From Nocardia sp. BSTN01 (GTDB lineage Bacteria; Actinomycetota; Actinomycetes; Mycobacteriales; Mycobacteriaceae): a stretch of 64,000 nt of DNA. The stretch lies in assembly GCF_015354405.1 (NCBI RefSeq), contig NZ_JADKYP010000024.1:28611-92610 (forward strand), in the 5' to 3' direction. Numbering within the stretch: position 1 is the first letter of the stretch; each line of letters opens with the position of its first letter. The notes beneath the pieces are model-generated. The model did no database searches and was not told where the DNA came from. It saw only the letters and a program-made list of their open reading frames with translations. Both the position numbers and the translations under genes were made by a program. This document shows, piece by piece, positions 32,938-42,064 of the stretch.

Positions 32938-33684
32938 TCAGGAAGCGGCCGGAGCAGGTGCGTTGAGGGTGTTGTACATCTGCACCGCGCTGGCGATACC
33001 GACCGGGACGCCGAGGATGGCGGCGCCGATCAGCGGTCCGACGGTGGCGCCGAGTCCGGCCCCGACCAGGCAGCCGGCCGCGCCGCTGCCGAGGAAGAAC
33101 TCCGGCACCAGGGCGAAGCCGATCGTCGCGCCGAGCACACAACCGGTGATGCCGCCCACCGCGCCGCCGGCGAGGCTGCCGATACCGGTCGCGAGCCCGA
33201 ACTGGGTGGCGGCCACGCTCAGGGCGGAGTTGAACTCGTCCTGGGTGTAGATCGGCTGGGCGGAGGTGACCGGCTGTTCGACGGCGGCCGGCTGGGGAGC
33301 CGGCTGCTGAGCGGCCGCCTGCTGGGTCTCCGGCAGCGAGGCGGGTGCGGTGGCGGCCTGTTCGGCCTTGGGCGAGGTGGCCAGGGCGGTACCGGCGACG
33401 AGGGCGCCGTTGCCGTCCTTGACCTGGAACTGGGTGCCCACCGTGGTGAGCGAGCCCAGTCCGGTCTGAATGTTGACCGAGCCGTCCTGCGTATTGCTGG
33501 TGTAGCGCACGCCCGGAAGGATTTCGGTGGTCAGTGTGAACGGGTCGGCGGCGATCGGTGCGCCGGCGGCGGGGGCCGCGGGCGTGCCGGTGGCGGCGTT
33601 CGCAGTGGTGGCGGTGGTGGCTACGGCACCGGTCACCATCAGAGCTATGGTCGCGCCGGAGACCAAACGGGTGGTCTTGTTCAT
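32938..33684 (-). CDS. Secreted hypothetical protein with glycine-rich hydrophobic C-terminus
   Basis: 248 aa. A signal peptide (LVSGATIALMVTGAVATTAT, cut near ANA) leads to a beta-rich part (FTLTTEILPGVRYTSNTQDG), a Gln/Pro/Ala-rich linker (AAAQQPAPQPAAVEQPV) and a C-terminal section with glycine-zipper-like helices and two Cys (GGITGCVLGATIGFALVPEF, AAGCLVGAGLGATVGPLIGA). The design is known from exported Nocardia proteins without assigned function; membrane insertion of the C-terminal part is plausible. Confidence 0.75.
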   Translation of the reverse strand: MNKTTRLVSGATIALMVTGAVATTATTANAATGTPAAPAAGAPIAADPFTLTTEILPGVRYTSNTQDGSVNIQTGLGSLTTVGTQFQVKDGNGALVAGTALATSPKAEQAATAPASLPETQQAAAQQPAPQPAAVEQPVTSAQPIYTQDEFNSALSVAATQFGLATGIGSLAGGAVGGITGCVLGATIGFALVPEFFLGSGAAGCLVGAGLGATVGPLIGAAILGVPVGIASAVQMYNTLNAPAPAAS

Positions 33685-34083
33685 CGGATCCTCATCGTGG
33701 TCGATCGGATAAGGCGGCGAGCGATCGGGAATTCCAGAGGGAGAATTGCCGAATTATCCGCTGCCGGTGCGAGATCCGGATTATCCGGACCGCGCGAACC
33801 GAGATTAACGAGTACCGAACCCGCGCAAAGGTACGACGCGAAAACGTTTACGGTTGAGAAATGTTGCTAACCAATCGGATACAGCTGCGTAATAAGCCTT
33901 TAACGTGAGAACCGGATGGGTTGAGCGGATTCCGGACATCGTCGCGGCCATTCGACTATGTACGTACGCATTTAGTAGAGAATAGTACGTATCCGTCGGC
34001 GGCAGTAGCAATCTCCGAGCGATCAGAAAAATCACAGGGGCGAGACCGCAGCGGTCTCGCCCCTGTGACAGCCGAAACGTCGT
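33685..34083. other. 399-nt intergenic region, AT-rich
   Basis: No gene is supported. It contains the promoter region of the secreted protein at 32938 (right of 33684) and at its far end the terminator of the beta-propeller gene. The stretch 33880-33990 is clearly AT-richer than the rest of the window. Confidence 0.5.
34033..34067 (-). terminator. Strong intrinsic terminator of the beta-propeller gene
   Basis: CACAGGGGCGAGACCGC (34033-34049) pairs with its complement at 34051-34067. On the minus strand the stem is followed by GATTTTTCTGATCG, a true U tract. It lies 16 nt after the stop at 34084. Confidence 0.88.
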
Positions 34084-35538
34084 TCAGCTCGGTGTGATCC
34101 GGAACAGTCCGGTCGTCGTGCCCTGGTACTGCACGCGGCCCGGCGCGATCGTGCCGACCATCTGCAGGGTGTCGTGCACGGTGCTGGTGCCGATCAATCG
34201 GCTGGAATTCTCCGTGCCGGTTTCGGCGTCGATCACGACGAGGTGATAGGTGTCGATCACCGCTCCGGCGCTGCCGGTATCGATGCCGGCGATCTGATTC
34301 TTGCGGGCGACCGTGTAGATCTTGCCGTCCGCCAAGGAAAGCCGGGGGACCGCAGCGGATTTCACATCGCTGGTCCATTTCCGGGTGCACCCGTTACCGT
34401 CGGCATTCACATCGATCCGGACCATGCCGCCGGTGAAGTCGGCTTTGTCCGGCTCGCTCGGACCGGCGTTGTCCGGCAGCGCCGGATACGGATAGCCGTA
34501 GGTGCTCGCCACGAAGACGCTGTTTCCCGAGCCGATCGGCGAGTTCTCGGTGCCGTCCACCGCGGGCACCGAGCAGACCGGGCGGCCGGTGCGGGTGTCG
34601 TAGACGAGCAGATTCTCCTGCGGCACCGCATTGTCGGTGATCGCCAGATAATCGGTGCCGTCGCGCGGGCCGAAGAACGTCGGACTGGCCCCGCTGCCCC
34701 AGCTGAGCTGCCCGGGTTTGCGTGCCGGGCCGCGATCGTAGGGCTGGCGCCACACCTGGTGCGGAGCGCCCGAGCCGTCCGCGGTGAACAGGTAGGTGGC
34801 GTGATCGGTGGTGACCGCGGTGCCCTCCGGGGCGGTCGAGATGCTGTTGTCGACATGTTCCCCGGGCAGCGTGATCGACTGCGCGGTACCGGTTTTCGGA
34901 TCGACCGCACCCACCGCGCCGTTGGCGGTGGCGAACCACACCCGGCCGTCGCGATCGGGCATCAGCGAGGCGACGCTGTCGCAGCCGTTCCCGCCGCAGT
35001 GGCCGGTCACCGCGGCGCCGAGGGGAGTCGAGGAGGCGATGGCCAGCTTCCAGCCGTTGCCCTCCTTCGTATGCGCGACCCGCACCAGATTGTCGTCACC
35101 GTCGACCATGACCATGTGATCGGCATTGTCCAGATAGGCGTAGACCCCGCCGAGCAGACCACCTTTGGGTAGTGACAGCGAGGTGAGCGGCTGACCGCTG
35201 TTCGGATCGAGCAGGAATATCTTGGGCGAACGGTCGGTGACGGTGGTGCACAACGCCTGCGGCATGCCGTCGGAGCCCTGCAGAATGGTCGGGCACGCGG
35301 CGGCCAGTTCGCGGAACTGCGCGTTCACCGCGCCGGTACCGACGCCCGGCAGTGGCGTGCTGTCGGAGGATTCCGCGTCGCCGTGCATGGTGGCGGTGCC
35401 GACCGGCCCGAGATACGGATCGACCGGAGGGGGTGGGCCGAACGCGGCGCTCGCGGTTCCCACGCCGATGGTCAGTATCGCGGCCGCGGCGGCAGCGATC
35501 GAGGTGATCGCGCCCTCGGTAAAGCCCTTACGTCGCAC
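34084..35538 (-). CDS. Secreted beta-propeller-like protein
   Basis: 484 aa from GTG 35538 (GAGGAG with 5-nt spacing; GTG 35544 overlaps that site). A signal or anchor helix (AITSIAAAAAAILTIGVGTA) precedes repeated propeller-like blades such as PKIFLLDPNSGQPLTSLSLP, GRVWFATANGAVGAVDPKTG and NLLVYDTRTGRPVCSVPAVD. This suggests a PQQ/YVTN-like beta-propeller outside the membrane. Three Cys pairs (for example GHCGGNGC) could form disulfides. It is divergent from an IclR regulator. Confidence 0.75.
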   Translation of the reverse strand: MRRKGFTEGAITSIAAAAAAILTIGVGTASAAFGPPPPVDPYLGPVGTATMHGDAESSDSTPLPGVGTGAVNAQFRELAAACPTILQGSDGMPQALCTTVTDRSPKIFLLDPNSGQPLTSLSLPKGGLLGGVYAYLDNADHMVMVDGDDNLVRVAHTKEGNGWKLAIASSTPLGAAVTGHCGGNGCDSVASLMPDRDGRVWFATANGAVGAVDPKTGTAQSITLPGEHVDNSISTAPEGTAVTTDHATYLFTADGSGAPHQVWRQPYDRGPARKPGQLSWGSGASPTFFGPRDGTDYLAITDNAVPQENLLVYDTRTGRPVCSVPAVDGTENSPIGSGNSVFVASTYGYPYPALPDNAGPSEPDKADFTGGMVRIDVNADGNGCTRKWTSDVKSAAVPRLSLADGKIYTVARKNQIAGIDTGSAGAVIDTYHLVVIDAETGTENSSRLIGTSTVHDTLQMVGTIAPGRVQYQGTTTGLFRITPS

Positions 35539-35555
35539 AAGCACTCCTCGATATG

Positions 35556-35590
35556 ATTATTCGTATCGAATGATTCAATTATTCGTATCG
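35556..35590. promoter_or_regulatory. IclR operator candidate: direct repeats
   Basis: ATTATTCGTATCG occurs at 35556-35568 and again at 35578-35590, two helical turns apart. The first copy sits in the small palindrome TTCGTATCGAA (35560-35570). The sites are between the divergent beta-propeller and IclR genes. Confidence 0.65.
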
Positions 35591-35609
35591 CGACAGGTTA
35601 GGAGACCCC

Positions 35610-36497
35610 GTGCCGACAGGCAACACCGGACGGGCCGAAAGCTCGCCCCCGACCCGGCGGGTGGTGTCGGTGGTGGAACTGCTCGCCGCGCACGACGGTG
35701 CGCTGACCTCGGCGGAGATCGCCGACACGCTGGGATTGAGTCGCTCCACCATGGGTGCGATCCTGGGCGCCCTGGAGGAAACCGGTTGGGTGCGACGGCT
35801 TCCCGACCTCGGCTACGAACCCGGCCCCGCGTTGCTCGTGCTGGGCGGAAGGTTACGGGATCGCCTGCGTGATCACGACCGGGTGGAGGCCGAACTGCGC
35901 CGGCTGGCCGAACGGGTGGGCTGCGGGGCCGCCCTCACTTCCATCGCGGGCAGCGAAGCGATCTTCGTCGCCGTGGCCGGCGGGCCCGGGCTGATCCCGG
36001 CGGGAATCGCGGCCGGCACCCGGATACCGTTGCGCCCACCGGCGGGTGCGGCCGTCCTGGCCCACGCCGGCCTGCCCGCACAGCGGGCGTGGTTGCAGCA
36101 GGCGCCGCCCGAGCGCCGGGCCGAATTCGAACACGTGCTGGAAACCGTTCGCGCCCTGGGGTATTGCGCGTGGGGCCTGGACGCGGCCAGCTTGCCGACG
36201 CTGCGGGTGCTGGCCGAGGTGGTCGATCATCTGTCCGACCGACCCGCCGACAAGGCGTTGCGGGAGCGGGTCCTGGCGCTACTGGCCACGATCGGCGGCA
36301 CGGCGCACAGCCGGGCCGATCTCGACAGCGATCGCGCACTGCCGATCAGCTATCTCGCGGTCCCGGTGCTCGACGGTGAGCGGGTGGCGATGGAGGTCCA
36401 GATCGGCCCGCTCAGTGCCGCCGTCGGCGCGGCCGAGCGCGCCGAGTACGTGCGCGAAACCGTTTCCGCCGCACGGAGAATCGCGGCGGCGGGTTAG
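35610..36497 (+). CDS. IclR family transcriptional regulator
   Basis: 295 aa from GTG 35610. Residues 12-70 are the IclR HTH (RRVVSVVELLAAHDGALTSA, LGLSRSTMGAILGALEETGW), followed by the effector domain (RLAERVGCGAALTSIAGSEA, GTRIPLRPPAGAAVLAHAGL). It is divergent from the secreted beta-propeller gene and likely controls it and itself through the direct repeats at 35556-35590. Its stop overlaps the stop of the convergent mycolyltransferase gene. Confidence 0.85.
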   Translation: MPTGNTGRAESSPPTRRVVSVVELLAAHDGALTSAEIADTLGLSRSTMGAILGALEETGWVRRLPDLGYEPGPALLVLGGRLRDRLRDHDRVEAELRRLAERVGCGAALTSIAGSEAIFVAVAGGPGLIPAGIAAGTRIPLRPPAGAAVLAHAGLPAQRAWLQQAPPERRAEFEHVLETVRALGYCAWGLDAASLPTLRVLAEVVDHLSDRPADKALRERVLALLATIGGTAHSRADLDSDRALPISYLAVPVLDGERVAMEVQIGPLSAAVGAAERAEYVRETVSAARRIAAAG

Positions 36498-37540
36498 CGG
36501 TTCAGCGCCTGTTCGAACATCGGCCAGGAGCGGTGCAGATCATCCTGCCAGTAGCCCCAGGAGTGGGTGCCGTTCGCGCGCAGGTCGAAGGTCGCGGGAA
36601 TGTTCAACTGCGCCAGCCGATCCCGCAGCGCGGTCGAGCAATTGTGGGTGGCGGCCTCGAGCACACCGCCGTAGACCAACTGCTCGATGAGTTTTCGGGT
36701 GTTGCCGTGAATCCCGGGCCCGTCCGGATTGTCGAAGGGGCCGGGTATTCCGTTGCCGGTCGAGACGTAGATCGCCAGCCCGCGCAACCTGTCCGCGTTG
36801 ACGTAGGGATCGTGGGCCGCCCACAGCGGATCGTCGGGCGCACCCCACAGATTCAGCGGATCACCGTGCCACCGCAGCACCACACCGTCGACGAACGCCT
36901 GCCCCAGCGGATCGCTGGTGCGCGCGCAGCCGCTGTAGGAGCCGACCGCCCGGTACAGCCGGGGCGCGGCCAGGGCCAGCTGGAACACGGAGGTGCCGGC
37001 CATGGAGATGCCGGCCACCGCGTTCGCACCGGAGCCGTGAAAGGCCGAATCGATGATCGGCGGCAGCTCCGCGGTGAGGAAACTCGACCACTTCTGCCGG
37101 CCGAGCACCGGATCGTCGGCGCGCCAATCGGCGAAATAGCTGCCGTTGCCGCCCATCGGCGTCACGACCGTGACCTGTTTGCCGCGGAAGAAGTCGACGA
37201 TATCGGTCTGTTCGGGCCAGCTGCTGGCCTCCGAACCGCCGCTGGCGCCGTTGAGCAGATACAGCACCGGCGCCGGGGCCGAACCGTCCGGCGCCCGAAG
37301 GACTTTCACCTCGATCTCGCGATTCATCGCCGCGGAGTGCACGCGTAGATCCAGCATGCCGTCGGATTCCTGCTCGACCCCGACCACATGCGCGCCGTCG
37401 GCGGCGGGGTCGGCGGCCGCGGTGAGCGCGGCGACGCTCACCGGGGTGGGCGGCGGGTCGTCGGCCACCGCGGGTGTCGCGCACAGCGCCGCGGTCAGCA
37501 CCGACGCCAGCAGGGCGGTGGGCAGTGAGCGGCGAATCAT
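36494..37540 (-). CDS. Secreted mycolyltransferase-like esterase (antigen 85 family), third copy
   Basis: 348 aa from ATG 37540 with GAGAGG upstream. A signal peptide (ALLASVLTAALCATPAVA) precedes the antigen 85-like domain: PAPVLYLLNGASGGSEASSW, the nucleophile in AGISMAGTSVFQLAL and the His in THSWGYWQDDLHRSW. It is more distant from the pair at 21.4-23.8 kb than those are from each other. It should transfer or release mycolic acids in the cell wall. The stop codon overlaps the convergent IclR stop by 3 nt. Confidence 0.85.
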   Translation of the reverse strand: MIRRSLPTALLASVLTAALCATPAVADDPPPTPVSVAALTAAADPAADGAHVVGVEQESDGMLDLRVHSAAMNREIEVKVLRAPDGSAPAPVLYLLNGASGGSEASSWPEQTDIVDFFRGKQVTVVTPMGGNGSYFADWRADDPVLGRQKWSSFLTAELPPIIDSAFHGSGANAVAGISMAGTSVFQLALAAPRLYRAVGSYSGCARTSDPLGQAFVDGVVLRWHGDPLNLWGAPDDPLWAAHDPYVNADRLRGLAIYVSTGNGIPGPFDNPDGPGIHGNTRKLIEQLVYGGVLEAATHNCSTALRDRLAQLNIPATFDLRANGTHSWGYWQDDLHRSWPMFEQALNR

Positions 37541-37789
37541 CCGCCTACCTCTCTCGTTCCGGCCGGGCTGGACGGCGGTCAACGTAGGCCCGCGAAGGTC
37601 ACGGCCGCAAGGTGTTCCGCCGACTGTTGGGACCGGCGGCCTATCGGACTCGACCGGATCTGGGGAAGGTCACAAACTTCCACGGCGACGGTTGGCGGAT
37701 GGGCGCGGGTGCCGTTGACTCGGTCCGCGTGATTCGGCGGCGCGGCCGGCGCCGGCGGGTCGTCACATCTGGACGAAACGAGGGTTTCC

Positions 37790-39214
37790 ATGGTCGGTTT
37801 CGGCTTCTTCGACGATTGGCATCCGCAGCCCGGCAGACTCATCGCCTGGGCACCCACTGCGCAGTCGCGTGCGGCGGTCCTGGCCGCCCCGGAGCATCCG
37901 GTCGGCCCGTCCTACCAGCAGCGTGAATATCTGCGCGCGGCATATCGCCAGCGCGACAGCGGATCTCGCGCGTCCCGGCTGTGCATGATCGCCTTCGACT
38001 TTCCCAGCCCCTTGGACCGCGATGCCATGACCCGGACGATCACCGCGTTCGCCCGCCGCCACGACACGTTCTGGAGCTGGTTCTCCTGCGAACCCGGCGA
38101 GCGGATCGCGCGCCACGTCGCCGACCCGGGCGATATCGACTTCGAGCCCCGCGACTACGGCGAGATCACCGACAGCGACGCCGTCCGCGACCATGTGCAG
38201 CGGCACGCGCGCGACGTCTTCGATTGGGACTGTTTCGGTTTCGGCGTCATCGACCGCGGCGACTCGTTCACCGTCTACGCGGCCGTGGACCACCTGCACA
38301 CCGACGGTGTGGGTCAGGCGCTGTCGTGTGTGGATCTGCTGCTGCTCTACGGCAACGAACTGTCCGGCGGCCAGGTCCCCATCGAACCGGTCGACGGTCA
38401 TCTCGCCTATTGCGAACGGGAACTGAGCTACAACGCCGAGCTCACCACCGACTCCGCGCCGGTGCAGCGCTGGCTGGAGTTGCTGATCCGCCACGACGGC
38501 GCGGTGCCGTCGTTCCCGATGGACCTCGGCGTGGCGCCGGGCGCGAGCGGATTCACCCGCGGCGCGCAGATCACAGTGCCGCTGTTCGAAGAGGCGGAGG
38601 CGCTGCGATTCGAGCAGGTGTGCCAGGACTTCGGCGGGAAGTTCCTCGGCGGTGTGTTCGCCGCGATCGCGCTGACCGAACACGAATTGACCGGCAGGGA
38701 TAAATATTTCGTGTTCACGCCGGTCAACACTCGCGCGACCCCGGGGGAGCAGGGTGCGATCGGCTGGTACACCAGTCTGGTGCCGGTCGCGGTGGCGGTG
38801 CGGCCGGACGAGACGTTCACCTCGCTGGTGGGTCGCGCCCAGGCCCAGGCCGATGCGGCGAAGGAGCTGGCGCAGGTGTGCGTGCACCGGGTGCTGGAAT
38901 TGGCCGCCGACGATCCGCGCATCCGCACCCGGCTCGGGTTCTCGGCGCCGATGGTCTCCTACGTCGATGTGCGGCGGATGGCGGGCGCGGAGATGTTCGA
39001 CCGCATCAACGGCGGACTGTACGGCAACCGGGCCAGTTCCAGCGAGGTCTACCTGTGGATCAACCGCTTCCCCGACATCACCCAGCTCAGCATGGTGTTC
39101 CCGGATACCCCACGCGCGCACGAGGCGGTCGCGCACTATCTGTCGACGCTGACGAAACTGTGCCGCGACATCGCGCTGACCGGCACCGAACGGGTCGATG
39201 CCGCAGTACTGTGA
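37790..39214 (+). CDS. Condensation-domain/PapA-like acyltransferase
   Basis: 474 aa. The HxxxDG motif is present as HLHTDG (168-173) in TVYAAVDHLHTDGVGQALS. The C-terminal half has the floor-loop style FVFTPVNTRATPGEQGAIGW and VSYVDVRRMAGAEMFDRING. Stand-alone members of this CoA-dependent acyltransferase fold, such as PapA-type proteins, attach acyl groups to glycolipids or polyketides. No carrier domain is present. It lies 356 nt upstream of the GT39-gpgS pair, which suggests a role in acylating a glycolipid or polysaccharide. Confidence 0.78.
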   Translation: MVGFGFFDDWHPQPGRLIAWAPTAQSRAAVLAAPEHPVGPSYQQREYLRAAYRQRDSGSRASRLCMIAFDFPSPLDRDAMTRTITAFARRHDTFWSWFSCEPGERIARHVADPGDIDFEPRDYGEITDSDAVRDHVQRHARDVFDWDCFGFGVIDRGDSFTVYAAVDHLHTDGVGQALSCVDLLLLYGNELSGGQVPIEPVDGHLAYCERELSYNAELTTDSAPVQRWLELLIRHDGAVPSFPMDLGVAPGASGFTRGAQITVPLFEEAEALRFEQVCQDFGGKFLGGVFAAIALTEHELTGRDKYFVFTPVNTRATPGEQGAIGWYTSLVPVAVAVRPDETFTSLVGRAQAQADAAKELAQVCVHRVLELAADDPRIRTRLGFSAPMVSYVDVRRMAGAEMFDRINGGLYGNRASSSEVYLWINRFPDITQLSMVFPDTPRAHEAVAHYLSTLTKLCRDIALTGTERVDAAVL

Positions 39215-39570
39215 CGCGGCAAATCCCGTCGAGTCACCGACCGGCGAGGTGCGGGTGAGCCGAATGTCAGGGCGCGGCAGGTGGAAGTCACGGTCGGCGG
39301 ACGCCCGGCAGGCTGCGAGCACGGACCGGGAACGCCGGGATCCGGTCCGCGCGGCTACGGCTGAAACCATCTCGGCCGGCGAGCGTTTCGGCGACGACGC
39401 CGCGACACCGGCCTCGGGTCCACCGGCACAGCAGGACCGGCAATTCACCGCGGATCTCCGGGAGTCCTCCGCGATGGCCGCGAGCGCACCTCCGTGCTCG
39501 GTCCCCAGGGAGCTGTTCACCCTCGTCGGCATCGGCTTCGAACGGATCGCGAGCCGCGCTGAAAGACCCT
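39215..39570. other. 356-nt intergenic region without a supported gene
   Basis: Open frames on both strands here have unlikely composition. A hairpin (39322-39349) may end the acyltransferase transcript. The promoter of the GT39-gpgS pair should lie in the right half. Confidence 0.45.
39322..39349 (+). terminator. Possible terminator after the PapA-like gene
   Basis: CGGACCGG (39322-39329) and CCGGTCCG (39342-39349) form a perfect 8-bp stem with a 12-nt loop, about 110 nt after the stop. No U tract is present. Confidence 0.4.
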
Positions 39571-41076
39571 GTGTCGCAGGATATCTCATGCAGGCCGGCG
39601 GTCTGGGTCGGCATGGTCGCGGTGCTCACCGCGGCTGTCCTCGTGGCCCGGGCCGCGCGGTACGACTGGTTCGGCGACGAGTTGTACTTCGTCGCCGCCG
39701 GATATCACCCCGCCGCCGGATACGTCGATCAGGGACCGCTGGTTCCGCTGCTCGCCCGCGCCGCGCGCGCTGTCGCGCCCGACTCCCTGACCGCCCTGCG
39801 GCTGCCGGCCATTCTGGCCGGGGTGGCGGCGATCGTCGTCACCGCGACGTTGGCACGAGAGTTCGGCGGCGGGCGCGCCGCGCGGATCCTGGCCGCGGTC
39901 GGCTATGCCTGCTGCCCCTATATGGTCACCCAGACCGCCTCACTGTCGACCTTCGCCCTCGACAGTACGGCCGTCGCCGTCCTGGCTTGGTTGTCGGCAC
40001 GCTGGGTGCGGACCCGCGCGGACCGGTTGCTGTTGATCGCGGGAGTGGTCGCGGCGATCGATCTGCAGGTGAAACTGCTGTTGCCCGTCGTCGTGGCCGC
40101 GTTCGCCCTCGGCATCGCCTGCTGCGGACCGCGTGCCCTCGTGCGCCGGCCCGCGCTGTGGGCCGCCGCGGCCATCGCGGCCGTGTCAGCGGCGCCCGCG
40201 CTGCTGTGGCAAGCACGCCACGGCTGGCCGCAGCTGGCCATGGGCGCGGTGATCCGCGACGAGCAGCGTGCCGCGACGGGCGGTACGGCCGGCTTGCCGG
40301 TGCAGCTGGTGACCATGGCCGGAGTGCTGGGTGTGGTGCTGATCTGCTGTGCCGCTTACGGTTTCGCGAGTCGCCGGTTGCGTGATCACCGCTTCCTGGC
40401 CGTCGCCGCCTGCGTCATGGTGGTGTTCGTGGCCGTCACCGGCGGGCGCCCCTACTACCTTGCCGGGCTGCTGCCGGTGCTGTTCGCGGCGGGCGCCTGC
40501 GTGCTGGTCGAGCGGCTTCCGGTGCGATGGTCGCGAGTCACGGCGTTCACCGCCGCGACGGTGTCGATCGTCATCGCGCTCGCGGTGGTGCTGCTGTTGC
40601 CGTCCGGCAGCCCGCCGCGACCGGTCGGCACGCGGGCCGAATTGTCCACGCGCATGCGGATTTCGGGCACCACCGGCTGGGACGCGCTCGTCGCCGGGGC
40701 GTCGCGCGCCGCCGAACGAGCAGGACCGGATCACCTGCGCACCGCGATACTGACCCGCACCTACTGGCAGGCCGCGGCGCTGGCTCGTTTCGGGCCCCCG
40801 GAACTGCCGCCGGTCTACAGTCCCGATCGCGGTTTCGCGGAGTTCGGCCGGCCCTCGCCCGGCACCACCACGATCATCTACGTCGACACCGACACTGCCG
40901 AAACACGGTTGCGCCGCACGTTTTCCATCGTCGAACCCCTCGTCCGGCTCGACGATCCGCGTGGGTTCCCCGGTATCGACGCCCGTGTGACCATCTGGCG
41001 GTGCGCCGGGCCACGCGACACCTGGGCCCGGCTGTGGCCGGAGCTGACGACCGACATTCTGGATCCGGGTATCTGA
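39571..41076 (+). CDS. GT39/PMT-type polyprenol-dependent glycosyltransferase
   Basis: 501 aa from GTG 39571. Residues 10-360 hold about ten transmembrane helices. The first loop carries the acidic motif RAARYDWFGDELYFVAAGYH, in which the D/E pair is the usual catalytic feature of ArnT/PMT proteins (DE). The C-terminal 130 residues are extracytoplasmic. It should move a sugar from a polyprenyl phosphate to a lipid or protein outside. Its stop is 10 nt before the gpgS-like gene, so they are one operon. Confidence 0.8.
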   Translation: MSQDISCRPAVWVGMVAVLTAAVLVARAARYDWFGDELYFVAAGYHPAAGYVDQGPLVPLLARAARAVAPDSLTALRLPAILAGVAAIVVTATLAREFGGGRAARILAAVGYACCPYMVTQTASLSTFALDSTAVAVLAWLSARWVRTRADRLLLIAGVVAAIDLQVKLLLPVVVAAFALGIACCGPRALVRRPALWAAAAIAAVSAAPALLWQARHGWPQLAMGAVIRDEQRAATGGTAGLPVQLVTMAGVLGVVLICCAAYGFASRRLRDHRFLAVAACVMVVFVAVTGGRPYYLAGLLPVLFAAGACVLVERLPVRWSRVTAFTAATVSIVIALAVVLLLPSGSPPRPVGTRAELSTRMRISGTTGWDALVAGASRAAERAGPDHLRTAILTRTYWQAAALARFGPPELPPVYSPDRGFAEFGRPSPGTTTIIYVDTDTAETRLRRTFSIVEPLVRLDDPRGFPGIDARVTIWRCAGPRDTWARLWPELTTDILDPGI

Positions 41077-41086
41077 GGAGATATCG

Positions 41087-42064
41087 ATGACGTATGCCGT
41101 GCCCGCCGAATCGGCCTGTCCCACACTCGATGTCGCCACGACCGACCTGATCCGGGCCAAAGGCGACCGGACCGTCTCGGTCGTCATCCCGGCCCTGAAC
41201 GAACGCGACACCATCGCGGGCGTGATCGGCTCGATCCGGGATCTGGTCGGCGGACTCGTCGACGAACTGGTCGTCGCCGACTCCGGCTCGACCGACGACA
41301 CCGTCGCCCGCGCCCGCGCCGCCGGTGCGAGCGCGGTGTACACCCGCGAGCAGGCGCTGCCCGGAGTACCGGTGCGGGCGGGCAAGGGTGAGGTGCTGTG
41401 GCGGTCGCTGGCGGTGACGACCGGCGAGATCGTCGTGTTCATCGATTCCGACCTGCACGATCCGGACCCGGGCTTCGTGCCCGCGCTGGTGGCGCCGTTG
41501 CTGCGGGACCCGGGCATTCAGCTGGTGAAAGGGTTCTACCGGCGTCCGCTCGGCGACGATCCGCACGGCGACAGCGACGGCGGCGGGCGGGTGACCCAGC
41601 TGGTGGCCCGGCCGCTGCTGACCGCGCTCGCCCCCGAGCTGGCCGATGTGCGCCAGCCGCTCGGCGGTGAATACGCCGCCACCCGCGCTCTGCTGACCGA
41701 GATTCCGTTCGCGCCCGGTTACGGCGTCGAGATCGGCATCCTGCTCGACGCCCTGCACCGCTACGGCCGCGCCGCGATCGGCGAGGTCGACCTGGGCGTC
41801 CGCGTCCACCGCAATCGGCCGACCCATGAACTGGCCGTGATGAGCCGTCAGATCATCGCGACACTGCTCGCGCGCCTCGACATCCCCGATTCGGGGGTGG
41901 GGCTGACCCAGTTCCGGCCCGGCGCGACAGGGTGGCGGCGGGTGACAACTCCGGTGTCGTCGGCCGAGCGTCCGCCACTGGCGTCGCTGTTCACCACCAA
42001 CCCAGCAGCGGGCTCAGCTGCCGACCGAGTTCGGGGGCCAGCGAACGCGCGTAGCTCGCGGTGA
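41087..42064 (+). CDS. gpgS: Glucosyl-3-phosphoglycerate synthase (GT81)
   Basis: 325 aa, the usual length. Motifs of GpgS are well kept: VVIPALNERDTIAGVIGSI, LVVADSGSTDDTVARARAAG, GKGEVLWRSLAVTTGEIVVF, the DSD metal site (120-122), LVKGFYRRPLGDD, QPLGGEYAATRALL, FAPGYGVEIGILLDAL and RVHRNRP. The enzyme makes glucosyl-3-phosphoglycerate from UDP-glucose and 3-phosphoglycerate, the first step of methylglucose lipopolysaccharide. Neighbours are a GT39 and acyltransferases rather than the folP setting known in mycobacteria, so it may be a second copy. The last 74 nt overlap the convergent acyltransferase gene. Confidence 0.88.
   Translation: MTYAVPAESACPTLDVATTDLIRAKGDRTVSVVIPALNERDTIAGVIGSIRDLVGGLVDELVVADSGSTDDTVARARAAGASAVYTREQALPGVPVRAGKGEVLWRSLAVTTGEIVVFIDSDLHDPDPGFVPALVAPLLRDPGIQLVKGFYRRPLGDDPHGDSDGGGRVTQLVARPLLTALAPELADVRQPLGGEYAATRALLTEIPFAPGYGVEIGILLDALHRYGRAAIGEVDLGVRVHRNRPTHELAVMSRQIIATLLARLDIPDSGVGLTQFRPGATGWRRVTTPVSSAERPPLASLFTTNPAAGSAADRVRGPANARSSR

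Noticed and set aside
32960-33240. Glycine-zipper region of the secreted protein as a possible toxin or holin
   Set aside because: It is part of a longer exported protein with its own signal peptide and terminator; nothing specific supports a toxin.
39288-39629. Minus-strand ORF in the gap before the GT39 gene
   Set aside because: No family resemblance, no ribosome site, Arg/Gly/Ala-rich antisense composition.
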